Assembly: GCA_947089135.1 (NCBI GenBank)
Contig: CAMUJF010000001.1
Location: 1 to 64,000 of the forward strand
Origin: an uncultured Clostridia bacterium
GTDB taxonomy: Bacteria > Bacillota > Clostridia > Oscillospirales > Ruminococcaceae
Direction of reading: 5' to 3'
DNA length: 64,000 nucleotides
Position 1 is the stretch's first letter. Each line of letters starts with the position of its first letter. Below are positions 31,529 through 39,339 of this stretch, one piece after another. The notes beneath the pieces are model-generated. The model was not told the DNA's origin. It saw only the letters and a program-made list of their open reading frames with translations, and searched no databases. The position numbers and the translations under genes are program-made.

Positions 31529-32104
31529 TTATGGATTTGCAACTACCACCATTGCGCATCTTATCACCTTGTCGCCCAGCTTGTAGCCCTTTTGGTAGAC
31601 CTGCGAAACCGTGTTCTCGCCGAAATTCTCGTCCTCCACCTGACTTACCGCGTTGTGGAGGTTAGGGTCAAACTCTTTTCCGAGAGCCTCTATTTCCTCA
31701 ACACCGAGCTTTTTGACCACTTCGGTGAACTGTCCGTAGATCATCTCCACGCCTTTTTTGTAGCTCTCGTCGGAACATTCCGCAGCCATTGCCCGCTCAA
31801 AGTTGTCTATTACGGAGATAACTTCGAGAGCAGCCTTTGCGGTAGCATCGGCGGAAGCGTCCAGCCGTTCCTTTATAGAACGCTTGCGGAAGTTGTCGTA
31901 TTCGGCAAGGAGCCTCAGGTATTTGTCCTTGTCGGCAGCGGCAGCGTCCTCTAAGGTTTTTATTTTAGCTTCGAGAGAAGCCACAGGGTCTTCCTCAGCT
32001 TCGGAAGCTTTTTCCGATACGGAAGTCTCTTCCGCATTTTCGGCTGCCGTTTCCGCTTCGGCCGTTTCCTCAGAGTTCAGACCGTCCTTTTCTTCATCTA
32101 TCAT
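31529..32104 (-). CDS. grpE: Nucleotide exchange factor GrpE
   Basis: Releases ADP from DnaK. 191 residues: an acidic, Ala/Glu-rich N-terminal third (low complexity), a long coiled-coil (about 45-90) and the beta domain ending DKVIRCAMVVVANP. Start follows AGAAAGGAG. 21 bases after hrcA. Confidence 0.95.
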   Translation of the reverse strand: MIDEEKDGLNSEETAEAETAAENAEETSVSEKASEAEEDPVASLEAKIKTLEDAAAADKDKYLRLLAEYDNFRKRSIKERLDASADATAKAALEVISVIDNFERAMAAECSDESYKKGVEMIYGQFTEVVKKLGVEEIEALGKEFDPNLHNAVSQVEDENFGENTVSQVYQKGYKLGDKVIRCAMVVVANP

Positions 32105-32125
32105 TATTGGGAAAGCTCCTTTCTG

Positions 32126-33163
32126 TTAATCGTCGTTTTCATCGTCCGGGTCGTCTGATATGATATCCGTTATCCTGTCGGTAAGATATTCAAGATAGGG
32201 AATGATCTTAGCGTAATCCAAACGCATAGGACCTATCACTCCCAGCGAACCCGCTGTTTTTCCGTCTTTTTTTATCTTCGAGACTATCATGCTGGAGTTT
32301 TCGATAATGAAGCCTCCGTCCTCGCCGAACAGTACCTGCAAGTCGCCAAAGCTGTCATCAAGCATATTTTTCACAACTTTGTTCTTGTTCTCAAAAAACT
32401 GCACGATCTGATCGGAATTTATATCCTGACGCGCAAGAAGATTTTTTTCGCCCTGAAGCTTTATCTCGATATCCTTGAAGCCCTCCGCAAGCTCGCACAC
32501 ACCCTGCAAAAGGGGAGCAAGGGTAACCATATAAGCCCCCATGGCAGACACAAGACGGTCGATAGTGTCTCCGTCAAGATCCTCGATAGAGACTCCCTGT
32601 AGATTTTCCGCCATATAGCGGCTGAAAAATTCTATCTGCTCGTTGGTAAGGTCGAACTCCAGACGGCACACCTTGTTTTTGATGTTTCCTGAGGACGTTA
32701 CCATAAGCAGCACATACATACGCCTGCCGGTAGGGATAAGCTCAACCTTGGTTATCACCGAAAACTTGGGAGCCACGTTTTTCACCACAGTAGCGCAGTG
32801 GGTAAGCTCCGCAAGAGCCTTTGACGCGCTTTCTATAAGAGCGTCCGCCGTGGGGACGTCAACGTCCAGACAGCTGTCAAGGAGAAGCTTTTCCTCTTCT
32901 GACAAGACCTTTGCGCTCATAAGCTCGTCGATGTAAAGCCGGTAGCCGCTGTAGGTGGGGATACGTCCCGCCGAGGTGTGGGGCTGTTCAAGGTAGCCCA
33001 GCTGTTCAAGCATTGCCATATCGTTTCTTATGGTAGCGGGGGAAACTCTTATGTCCGGCAGAGCTGCGACAGCCTTTGAGCCGACCGGCTCTCCGGTTGT
33101 GATATAAGCGTCAACCACCGCGGCAAGAATACGGCGTTTTCTTTCGTCCAGCAGTTCGATCAC
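32126..33163 (-). CDS. hrcA: Heat-inducible transcription repressor HrcA
   Basis: Repressor that binds CIRCE and controls the operon it heads. 345 residues with N-terminal winged helix (DERKRRILAAVVDAYITTGEPVGSKAV) and SPATIRNDMAMLE. The start is most likely GTG at 33163, but GGAAG touches it directly, so Shine-Dalgarno spacing is poor. An in-frame TAA lies a short distance upstream and no other plausible start exists. A perfect CIRCE and a promoter lie upstream. Confidence 0.94.
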   Translation of the reverse strand: MIELLDERKRRILAAVVDAYITTGEPVGSKAVAALPDIRVSPATIRNDMAMLEQLGYLEQPHTSAGRIPTYSGYRLYIDELMSAKVLSEEEKLLLDSCLDVDVPTADALIESASKALAELTHCATVVKNVAPKFSVITKVELIPTGRRMYVLLMVTSSGNIKNKVCRLEFDLTNEQIEFFSRYMAENLQGVSIEDLDGDTIDRLVSAMGAYMVTLAPLLQGVCELAEGFKDIEIKLQGEKNLLARQDINSDQIVQFFENKNKVVKNMLDDSFGDLQVLFGEDGGFIIENSSMIVSKIKKDGKTAGSLGVIGPMRLDYAKIIPYLEYLTDRITDIISDDPDDENDD

Positions 33164-33225
33164 TTCCTTGAAAAAATCTGCGGCGGGTATTTTGCGTACG
33201 TATTAGCACTTGACCCGATCATGTG

Positions 33226-33252
33226 TTAGCACTCCTTTTCTTTGAGTGCTAA
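33226..33252. promoter_or_regulatory. CIRCE operator
   Basis: TTAGCACTC (33226-33234), nine bases, GAGTGCTAA (33244-33252): a perfect CIRCE palindrome for HrcA. An extra half-site, TTAGCACTT, lies at 33203-33211 between CIRCE and hrcA. Confidence 0.97.
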
Positions 33253-33256
33253 TTAT

Positions 33257-33284
33257 ATTATACACCGCATTTTTGGTTTGTCAA
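33257..33284 (-). promoter_or_regulatory. Promoter of the hrcA operon
   Basis: Minus strand TTGACA (33279-33284), 16-bp spacer, TATAAT (33257-33262). CIRCE lies just downstream, around the transcription start. Confidence 0.85.
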
Positions 33285-33422
33285 GGGTTTTTGAGAAATT
33301 TTTTTATTTTATTGGGGAAACATTACAAAAACAACATAAACGCAAACGAACAAAAGAGAGGATTATCTATACTGTAAATTGTTATTGGACTATTTGACAT
33401 GGCTTTTATGGAAAAGTTTCGT

Positions 33423-33490
33423 CCACCTTTTCAAAGGTGGCGAGGGTCGAGGGAGCAGAGCCTTTGGAAACCGCGAGCTGTGCTCAGCTC
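33423..33490 (+). repeat. GC-rich repeat related to the one after gyrB
   Basis: CCACCTTT-TC-AAAGGTGG (33423-33440), GAGGGTCGAGGGAGCAGAGCC (33442-33462) and GAGCTG-TGCT-CAGCTC (33475-33490). The last two resemble segments of 8460-8677 in opposite order. Confidence 0.55.
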
Positions 33491-33520
33491 GACCAGCTAA
33501 ACAACAATTTATCGTGTATC

Positions 33521-33555
33521 AATAAAAAAGCAGAAGCCGTTACAGCTCCTGCTTT
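33521..33555 (-). terminator. Terminator of rpsF-ssb-rpsR
   Basis: On the minus strand AAAGCAG..AGC and GCT..CTGCTTTTTT form a stem (33527-33533 with 33549-33555), ending in a T-run. Confidence 0.75.
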
Positions 33556-33574
33556 AAAAACATATTCGTTCCAA

Positions 33575-33823
33575 TCAGTCGGAAACGTAGGGGATAAGAG
33601 CGATATATCTTGCGCGCTTGATAGCGGAAGTAAGCTCTCTCTGGTGGTAAGCGCAGGTACCCGTTACTCTTCTGGGGAGTATTTTAGATCTCTCGGTCAT
33701 GCACTTCTTAAGTCTTGCAACGTCTTTGTAGTCGATCTTTTCAACCCTGTCGGCGCAGAACATACAAACCTTTTTACGGGTTCTTTTAGCGCCGCGGGGA
33801 GCTCTTTCTCTATCCTTTTCCAT
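33575..33823 (-). CDS. rpsR: 30S ribosomal protein S18
   Basis: 82 residues, ending with the conserved RARYIALIPYV. Four cysteines (Cys20, Cys23, Cys41, Cys57) suggest the zinc-binding form of S18. Shine-Dalgarno AAGGAGG. Forms a heterodimer with S6 in the ribosome. Third gene of rpsF-ssb-rpsR. Confidence 0.96.
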   Translation of the reverse strand: MEKDRERAPRGAKRTRKKVCMFCADRVEKIDYKDVARLKKCMTERSKILPRRVTGTCAYHQRELTSAIKRARYIALIPYVSD

Positions 33824-33855
33824 AGTGAAACCTCCTTATTGTAAAATGCTTCAGT

Positions 33856-33907
33856 CCTCTAATTTCCAGCCTCCAGCCTCTAGCTTCTAGTTTCTAACTT
33901 CTAGCCT
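33856..33907. repeat. Degenerate short tandem repeat between ssb and rpsR
   Basis: Imperfect units of CTAGCCTCTAGCTTCTAG type run up to the ssb stop. Related to 7617-7652 on the purine strand. Confidence 0.5.
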
Positions 33908-34414
33908 CTAGAAGGGCAGATCGCCGTCTCCGATAACTTCCTCAAAATCGCCTAAGTCTCCGAAAGAGACAGAGGGCGCGCTCTGCTGGGTCTGAGCCTG
34001 CTGAGCATACTGTGGAGCGGGAGCGGGCTGGCTGTACTGAGGCTGGGCAAACTGCTGCGGAGCGTAATTTCCGTTAGCCTGTGCAGCCGCCTTTGTTTCG
34101 CCGAACATAACGTTTTCAGCCTGAACCTCGGTAACGTAGTGGCGCACGTCGGGATAACGCTTATCGTCATAGGTTCTTGTCCTGAGACCGCCCTCAACGA
34201 TTATCATTCTTCCCTTTGCAAAATATCTGGAAATAAACTCGGCAGTCTGCCGCCATGCGACAACTGTAATAAAATCCGTTTGTCTTTCGCCGCCCTGAGG
34301 AGTATAGTTCCTGTCCACAGCAACGGTTATCTGACAAGTGGAGACTCCCGACGGAGTCTGTCTGAGTTCGGGGTCGGCAGTAAGTCTGCCCATGATAATA
34401 ACTTTATTCAACAT
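33908..34414 (-). CDS. ssb: Single-stranded DNA-binding protein
   Basis: 168 residues: N-terminal OB fold (MLNKVIIMGRLTADPELRQTPSG), a Gln/Pro/Ala-rich linker (about 112-150), and the acidic tip GDGDLPF that recruits repair and replication partners. Lies between rpsF and rpsR as in most Firmicutes. Confidence 0.97.
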   Translation of the reverse strand: MLNKVIIMGRLTADPELRQTPSGVSTCQITVAVDRNYTPQGGERQTDFITVVAWRQTAEFISRYFAKGRMIIVEGGLRTRTYDDKRYPDVRHYVTEVQAENVMFGETKAAAQANGNYAPQQFAQPQYSQPAPAPQYAQQAQTQQSAPSVSFGDLGDFEEVIGDGDLPF

Positions 34415-34434
34415 AAAGCGACACCCTTTCCGCG

Positions 34435-34725
34435 TTATCTTACTGTAGTAAGGGAACGCATCACGCCGTCCGTGATCTTGAATACACGGTCAAGCTCAGC
34501 GGGAAAATCGGGCTTGCTTGTGAATGTGTAAAGCACGTAGTAGCCCTCTGTCTGGTCGTCGATTTCGTAAGCAAGCTTTCTCTTGCCCCACTCGTCAACG
34601 GATTCCATAGTGCCGTTAGCCTCGATAAGCGCCTTGAACTTGTCGTTAAGAGCCTTAACGCCGTCCTCACCGTTTTTCAGGCTGTAAACCGCCATGGTCT
34701 CGTAAGCTTCACTGATTTTAGCCAT
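34435..34725 (-). CDS. rpsF: 30S ribosomal protein S6
   Basis: 96 residues with KLAYEIDDQTEGYYVLYTF, the S6 signature. GAGGAGG Shine-Dalgarno. Leads the rpsF-ssb-rpsR operon; the leader could fold and hide the Shine-Dalgarno. Confidence 0.97.
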   Translation of the reverse strand: MAKISEAYETMAVYSLKNGEDGVKALNDKFKALIEANGTMESVDEWGKRKLAYEIDDQTEGYYVLYTFTSKPDFPAELDRVFKITDGVMRSLTTVR

Positions 34726-34780
34726 TTTAAAACACCTCCTCTTGGATTACGTCCGCGACTCTCCGCGGACGAGGATACCA
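34726..34780 (-). promoter_or_regulatory. Candidate S6:S18 autoregulatory leader
   Basis: The 5' leader has a hairpin GTCCGCG-GAGAGT-CGCGGAC (34751-34770), flanked by CCTC on one side and the Shine-Dalgarno GAGGAGG on the other. These can pair, so the ribosome site could be hidden. S6:S18 binding to rpsF leaders is known in other bacteria; the known CCG-loop motif is not clearly present here. Confidence 0.35.
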
Positions 34781-34784
34781 TAAT

Positions 34785-34813
34785 ATTATAACACCGCAAA
34801 AACCGCTTGTCAA
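34785..34813 (-). promoter_or_regulatory. Consensus promoter of rpsF-ssb-rpsR
   Basis: Minus strand TTGACA (34808-34813), 17-bp spacer, TATAAT (34785-34790). Confidence 0.85.
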
Positions 34814-34946
34814 CCTTTTTTCAAAATTTTTGGATATTTTGAGCAGTTAAGCGCATTAGGCGCGGGACATTTTGTCTGCATTGTCCTTTATGCGGTATTT
34901 TCTGCGTGAAGCGGCAGGGACGGCTGAAGCAACTGAAGACACTCGG

Positions 34947-35522
34947 TTAAAAATTGATAATACCCAGATGCTCCAATAGAATTTTCAGTCCGATAAGGAT
35001 AAGGATAACTCCGCCCGCTATTTCGGCTTTGGTCTTGTATTGCGCACCGAAGCGGTTGCCGAGAAGTACTCCTCCGAGAGAAAGCGCAAAGGTAGTCACC
35101 CCGATAAGCAAAACGGACGGCAGTATATTCACCTTTAAAAAAGCAAATGTAATACCCACCGCAAGAGCGTCAATGCTTGTGGCTATTGCAAGGACGGTCA
35201 GTTCTCCCATACTGAGCGCGTCGGTTTTCTCTTCCTCTTCGCCGCCTTTTTCCCGTATGGCTTCAACGACCATTTTCCCGCCGATAAACGCCAGCAGAGC
35301 AAAGGCTATCCAGTGGTCGAATCTTTCGATGTACTCCGAAAAGCCCGTGCCCAGCAGGTAGCCGATAAGAGGCATTACCGCCTGAAATACCCCGAAAAAC
35401 AACGCAATGATATAGGCATGCTTAAGGTTCAGCCTGCGCATATTCAGTCCCTTGCAGACCGATACGGAGAACGCGTCGGCGGAGAGTCCCACCGCGATAA
35501 GAAGCAATTCCGCAAAGCCCAT
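34947..35522 (-). CDS. mntP: Manganese efflux pump MntP
   Basis: 191 residues, six membrane helices in two repeats with ADAFSVSVCKGL (about 15-26) and TSIDALAVGITFAF, whose acidic residues carry Mn2+. Exports excess manganese. ATG 35522 follows AAAGGATATG. It lies under a yybP-ykoY riboswitch, which strongly supports the substrate call. Confidence 0.93.
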   Translation of the reverse strand: MGFAELLLIAVGLSADAFSVSVCKGLNMRRLNLKHAYIIALFFGVFQAVMPLIGYLLGTGFSEYIERFDHWIAFALLAFIGGKMVVEAIREKGGEEEEKTDALSMGELTVLAIATSIDALAVGITFAFLKVNILPSVLLIGVTTFALSLGGVLLGNRFGAQYKTKAEIAGGVILILIGLKILLEHLGIINF

Positions 35523-35541
35523 TTTATCATATCCTTTCAAA

Positions 35542-35698
35542 TAAAAAGAGACTTACAGACAACAAAAGCTGCCCGTAAGTCTCGCCGATTAAGGTATTAC
35601 CGGGCGGAAAAATTTCCGCCAATATGTCGATAATACCGCATAGTCAAAGCTGCAATAATTGCAGCAATTGCAATTTTATGCCGACTACTCCCTTATAG
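35542..35698 (-). promoter_or_regulatory. yybP-ykoY manganese riboswitch
   Basis: On the minus strand the leader begins ATAAGGGAGTAGTCGGC (near 35697), has nested stems (GCTGCAAT/ATTGCAGC; GGCGG/CCGCC), a GACATA segment, and closes with GGCGAGACTTACGGG (near 35572). These match the 5' GGGGAGUAG and 3' GCAAGACC parts of the yybP-ykoY aptamer. The closing strand can instead form a terminator, GAGACTTAC/GTAAGTCTC (35548-35556, 35575-35583) with T-run. Mn2+ binding would favour the aptamer and allow mntP expression. Confidence 0.85.
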
Positions 35699-35705
35699 TA
35701 ATACC

Positions 35706-35734
35706 ATTTTAGCATAGTTATTACAGCTTGTCAA
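35706..35734 (-). promoter_or_regulatory. Promoter of the mntP riboswitch transcript
   Basis: Minus strand TTGACA (35729-35734), 17-bp spacer, TAAAAT (35706-35711). Confidence 0.75.
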
Positions 35735-35768
35735 GGTATTTTATGCGGACAAGTCTGCAATTATGCCG

Positions 35769-35804
35769 TTAATTTTCGTACACCTTAATTATCTTGCCTA
35801 TAAA
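35769..35804 (-). pseudogene. 3' remnant of a flavin reductase paralog
   Basis: On the minus strand the 36 bases read FIGKIIKVYEN plus stop, against FMGEIIKVYEN plus stop in the intact gene just to the right (29 of 36 bases identical). Upstream of this the homology ends abruptly at the end hairpin of repeat copy E. Confidence 0.65.
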
Positions 35805-35889
35805 GCGGGGAACGCCCCGCGGCGAAAGTCACCCTCGCAGATAATTACAGCATACTGTTATTCCGCATAGCCCCATCAAGGGGGGAGGG
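35805..35889 (-). repeat. Two-hairpin intergenic repeat, copy E
   Basis: On the minus strand: CCCCCCTTGATGGGGC, AT-rich middle, GAGGGTGACTTTCGC, then GCGGGG-CGTT-CCCCGC (35805-35820). The orientation is opposite to the other copies. It lies between the intact flavin reductase stop and the duplicated gene tail. Confidence 0.7.
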
Positions 35890-35896
35890 ATAGATT

Positions 35897-36388
35897 TTAG
35901 TTTTCATAAACTTTAATAATCTCGCCCATAAAAAGCTTGTGCATAGGGTCTGTACCGTTGGCGGGTTTTACGTCCTCGGCAACGAGAGCAAGGTCGAAAT
36001 CTTGGGCGTAAATTTTTCTGCAAACAAAGGTCAGCTTTGCCTCTTTAAAAGCAGTCGTACCGTCGGTAAATTCGGGAGTAAGTCCCGCCTCCTTAGCCTT
36101 GTCGCAGTCCCGTCCCGAATGGGAGCCGCAGAAGCTCAGAGCCTTTTTATATTCCTCATCAAAAAAGCTTACGGTGAAAAGGTCGTTTTTCTCCATAAAT
36201 TCATAGGTGTAGCGGTTGGGGCGCACCATTGCGCTAATGACGTTTTTTCTCCACATAATTCCCATGGAAGCCCAGCCCACGGTCATTGTGTTGTAGCCGC
36301 TTTCGTCTCCGCTTGTGAGCAGGAACCAGTCTTTGCCGATCTTTGTCCAGGGGTTGAAGCTGAGGTTTTCCAATGCGATTTCTTTCAT
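35897..36388 (-). CDS. Flavin reductase-like (flavoredoxin) protein
   Basis: 163 residues of the flavin-reductase split-barrel family that bind FMN: MTVGWASMGIMWRKNVISAMVRPNRYTYEF, then SFCGSHSGRDCDKAKEAGL. Likely electron transfer or a small redox function in an anaerobe; the partner is unknown. Start follows AAAGGACTTG. A decayed copy of its 3' end lies downstream (35769-35804). Confidence 0.85.
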   Translation of the reverse strand: MKEIALENLSFNPWTKIGKDWFLLTSGDESGYNTMTVGWASMGIMWRKNVISAMVRPNRYTYEFMEKNDLFTVSFFDEEYKKALSFCGSHSGRDCDKAKEAGLTPEFTDGTTAFKEAKLTFVCRKIYAQDFDLALVAEDVKPANGTDPMHKLFMGEIIKVYEN

Positions 36389-36437
36389 AGAATCAAGTCC
36401 TTTCCAATTTTATATAATTATATTTTTATCAAATAAT

Positions 36438-37478
36438 TTATATGATTTTTCCTCCGCCCAAAACAATATCTCCGTCGTAAATAACAAGAGCCTGCCCCTT
36501 TGTTACGGCTCGCTGGGGAACGTCAAAGGTTACCTTTATTCTGCTGTCCCCGACGCGTTCCAAAGTACCCGCCGTGTCGGTCATATTGTACCGAGTCTTC
36601 GCCGTAATTCTCACAGGTTCGGAAATATCGGGGACGGATATTAGATTAACGTCCTCGGCAATCGCTTCAGTTGTAAACAAGTCCTCGCTGTCACCAAGAA
36701 TTACGGTATTTTTCTGCACGTCCTTTCCGCAGACGTAAACAGGCTTGCCGAACGTTACGCCCAGACCCTTTCGCTGTCCCACGGTATAGCGGATAATCCC
36801 TCCGTGTCTGCCCATAACATTTCCCGACCTATCGACAAAATCTCCCTCGGGAAAAGTTTTTTCGGTGTGCTTCTCAATAAAAGCCGCATAATCTCCGTCC
36901 GGGACAAAGCATATATCCTGACTGTCCGGCTTTCCGGCGTTGGGAAGTCCGTACCGCTCCGCAAGAGCGCGGTTTTGCTCCTTGTTCCTGTCCCACAGCG
37001 GAAACAGCGTGTGGGACAGCTGAAACTGAGTCATGCCGTAAAGAACGTAGGTCTGATCCTTTTTGCGGTCGGCGGAACGGATAAGCAGATACCGCCCTGT
37101 TTTTTCGTCCCGACCGATTTTAGCGTAGTGTCCCGTTGCAATTCCGTCATAGCCGAGCTTTAACGCACGGTCAAGCATTTCCCCGAATTTGATATAGCGG
37201 TTACAGAAAATACAGGGGTTGGGAGTGCCTCCCTCAATATACCCTTCCGCAAATCTGTCCATAACATCGGTGCGGAATTTTTCATACAAATCTATACTGC
37301 AGTGGGGTATGCCAAGCTTTTCGCAGACTGCCGCCGCTTCCGAAACTCCGTTTATATCGCCGCCGTTTCCGCAGAGCTTCAAGGTGCAGCCGCCCACTTC
37401 ATAGCCTTGCTCTTTCAGTACCAGAGCTGCCGCGGAGCTGTCAACGCCGCCGCTCATTCCCACAAGAATTTTTTTCAT
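36438..37478 (-). CDS. mnmA: tRNA-specific 2-thiouridylase MnmA
   Basis: Adds sulfur to wobble U34 of tRNA. 346 residues with the PP-loop SGGVDSS (9-15), NPCIFCNRYIKF (Cys92, nucleophile position) and SQDICFVPDG (Cys190). Its ATG overlaps the stop of the upstream HAD gene (ATGA), so the two form an operon. mnmE and mnmG, acting on the same base, are elsewhere in the window. Confidence 0.95.
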   Translation of the reverse strand: MKKILVGMSGGVDSSAAALVLKEQGYEVGGCTLKLCGNGGDINGVSEAAAVCEKLGIPHCSIDLYEKFRTDVMDRFAEGYIEGGTPNPCIFCNRYIKFGEMLDRALKLGYDGIATGHYAKIGRDEKTGRYLLIRSADRKKDQTYVLYGMTQFQLSHTLFPLWDRNKEQNRALAERYGLPNAGKPDSQDICFVPDGDYAAFIEKHTEKTFPEGDFVDRSGNVMGRHGGIIRYTVGQRKGLGVTFGKPVYVCGKDVQKNTVILGDSEDLFTTEAIAEDVNLISVPDISEPVRITAKTRYNMTDTAGTLERVGDSRIKVTFDVPQRAVTKGQALVIYDGDIVLGGGKII

Positions 37479-38146
37479 TTTGCGTACTCCTTTAAAAGTT
37501 CCGTAAACGACATGACCGACAAGTCGGCATATTTTTGTATTTCTGTAAATTCATCCTTACACAGCGGCTCGTATATTCCCACTATCCGAAATCCCGCCGA
37601 TTTCGCGGATATTACCGCGTGTATGGAGTCCTCGAAAACCGCCGTGTTTTCAGGAGCAGCCCCCAGTATTTCCGCGGCTTTAAGGAAAATTTCGGGACTT
37701 TCCTTTCCGCAGCCCACATCGTCGGAGGTCAGCACAAATTCAAAATATCTCATTATACCCTTTGCCCTCAGAGCCGCCTCCGCAAGGGATTTTTTGTTGG
37801 ACGTGGCAACGCACATTTTTATTCCCGCCTCATGAGCCGCCTTAAGGAATTCCTCCGCGCCGCATTTCAGGGGCACGCCGTTTATGTAGTGTTCCTCGAC
37901 TATGGCAAGTATTCTTCTGCCCGTTTCCTCAGCGGAAAAGGGCAGGGAGTATTCTCTCACAAGATATTCGCAGGCGGAATCAAAGTGCATTTTTTTCATG
38001 GCAAGGGAGCACCTGAGATCATACTCAAGTCCCAGACCGTTAAGAAATTCCCTGTCGGAATCCGCCCAGACGGAAAGGCTGTCAAGAAGCGTTCCGTCCA
38101 TGTCGAAAATTATTGCTTTTATTTCAGTATCCATTGGTTTATCCAT
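37475..38146 (-). CDS. HAD-family phosphatase (beta-phosphoglucomutase-like)
   Basis: 223 residues with DMDGTLLDS (catalytic Asp15 and Asp17), the helical cap of subfamily I, VATSNKKS (motif II), and EDSIHAVISAKSAGF (motif IV). A small-phosphate or sugar-phosphate hydrolase; substrate unknown. The start may be 38146 or the in-frame ATG at 38134. AGGAG is very close to the first and 13 bases from the second. First gene of an operon with mnmA. Confidence 0.85.
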   Translation of the reverse strand: MDKPMDTEIKAIIFDMDGTLLDSLSVWADSDREFLNGLGLEYDLRCSLAMKKMHFDSACEYLVREYSLPFSAEETGRRILAIVEEHYINGVPLKCGAEEFLKAAHEAGIKMCVATSNKKSLAEAALRAKGIMRYFEFVLTSDDVGCGKESPEIFLKAAEILGAAPENTAVFEDSIHAVISAKSAGFRIVGIYEPLCKDEFTEIQKYADLSVMSFTELLKEYAK

Positions 38147-38177
38147 GCTCCTCTCATACCGTCCGTCCGGTAATTAA

Positions 38178-38206
38178 ATTATATCAATTTCGGACGGGGT
38201 TGTCAA
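38178..38206 (-). promoter_or_regulatory. Consensus promoter of the HAD-mnmA operon
   Basis: Minus strand TTGACA (38201-38206), 17-bp spacer, TATAAT (38178-38183). Confidence 0.8.
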
Positions 38207-38273
38207 GAAAAAGCGGAATGCAGCGCCGTCCCGCAGGCTTTAAAATCACAAAGGAAAAAATTTCAGGAAAACC

Positions 38274-38302
38274 TTGTTAAAATAATACAAATGTGTTATA
38301 CT
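38274..38302 (+). promoter_or_regulatory. Promoter of the alpha/beta hydrolase gene
   Basis: TTGTTA (38274-38279), 17-bp spacer, TATACT (38297-38302). Confidence 0.6.
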
Positions 38303-38342
38303 AATAGAAATATTTCTGAAATTTGTAAAGGCGGGCAGTATT

Positions 38343-39284
38343 ATGAGTTTTGAAAAAATAAAAGGCAGCTTTAAAAGCTCCAACGGTACGGACAATATCG
38401 CATACTATATTTATACACCCGTGTCAAAGCCGAGGGCGGTCGTGCAGATAGTCCACGGAATGTGCGAGTATATCGGACGGTATGAGGAATTTATTGCATT
38501 TCTCTGCGCGAACGGTATTGCCGTGTTCGGTCACGATCACTTAGGTCACGGAAATTCCGCTGTCAGCGACGAGTACTTAGGTTACTTCGCCCCCAAGCGC
38601 GGCTGGCAGTTTCTTGCAAAGGATACTTTTAAGCTTTCCTGCATGATGAAGAAAAAATTTGAGGGTATACCATTATATATACTGGGACACAGCATGGGTT
38701 CGCTGGTAACGAGAGCCGTTCTTGCAAAGCACAGCGATCTGTACAGCGGAGCGATAATCATGGGTACTTTAAATATGAAGATAGGCGTAAACGCGGGACT
38801 TGCTCTATCACAGACCGTATGCAGGCTCAAGGGCGAAATGGCGCGCTCCAAAACAATGGACGAACTTGTTTTCGGATTAAGCAATGCGAAGGTGGAAAAT
38901 CCGGTCAACGAGTTTGCGTGGATATCCCGCGATACGGCGGTGGTCGAAGCTTATGAAAAAGATCCGTGGTGCAATTTCCGCTTTACCGCAAGAGCCTATA
39001 CCGATCTGATGTACCTTGTAAGCTATGTTTCCGCAAAGGACTGGGCGGAAAAGGTGGATAACAGTCTGCCGATCCTTATTTGCAGCGGAGGGGACGATCC
39101 CGTGGGACTGTACGGACGTGGTCCCGAAAGAGTTTTTACGCGTCTCAGCGATTCGGGTCAGACGGATATAGAGCTGGAGATCTACACCGGAGCAAGGCAC
39201 GAGATACTCAACGAGACCAACCGCGCCGAGGTATACGAGGATATACTGAAATGGCTTGAAAGACACATTCCCGCGGGCGAGTAA
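38343..39284 (+). CDS. Alpha/beta hydrolase, lysophospholipase/monoglyceride lipase-like
   Basis: 313 residues of the serine-hydrolase fold. Oxyanion segment VHGMCEYIGRY, DHLGHGNS, nucleophile elbow GHSMGS (Ser117), a late GGDDPVG (Asp) and ARHEILNE (His). No signal peptide, so cytoplasmic. Probable ester or acyl-glycerol substrate, unproven. Confidence 0.85.
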   Translation: MSFEKIKGSFKSSNGTDNIAYYIYTPVSKPRAVVQIVHGMCEYIGRYEEFIAFLCANGIAVFGHDHLGHGNSAVSDEYLGYFAPKRGWQFLAKDTFKLSCMMKKKFEGIPLYILGHSMGSLVTRAVLAKHSDLYSGAIIMGTLNMKIGVNAGLALSQTVCRLKGEMARSKTMDELVFGLSNAKVENPVNEFAWISRDTAVVEAYEKDPWCNFRFTARAYTDLMYLVSYVSAKDWAEKVDNSLPILICSGGDDPVGLYGRGPERVFTRLSDSGQTDIELEIYTGARHEILNETNRAEVYEDILKWLERHIPAGE

Positions 39285-39339
39285 CGGAACGCGGAAGGTC
39301 TAACGAAAATAACGAAAAAAACTGCATGGAGGTATAATT

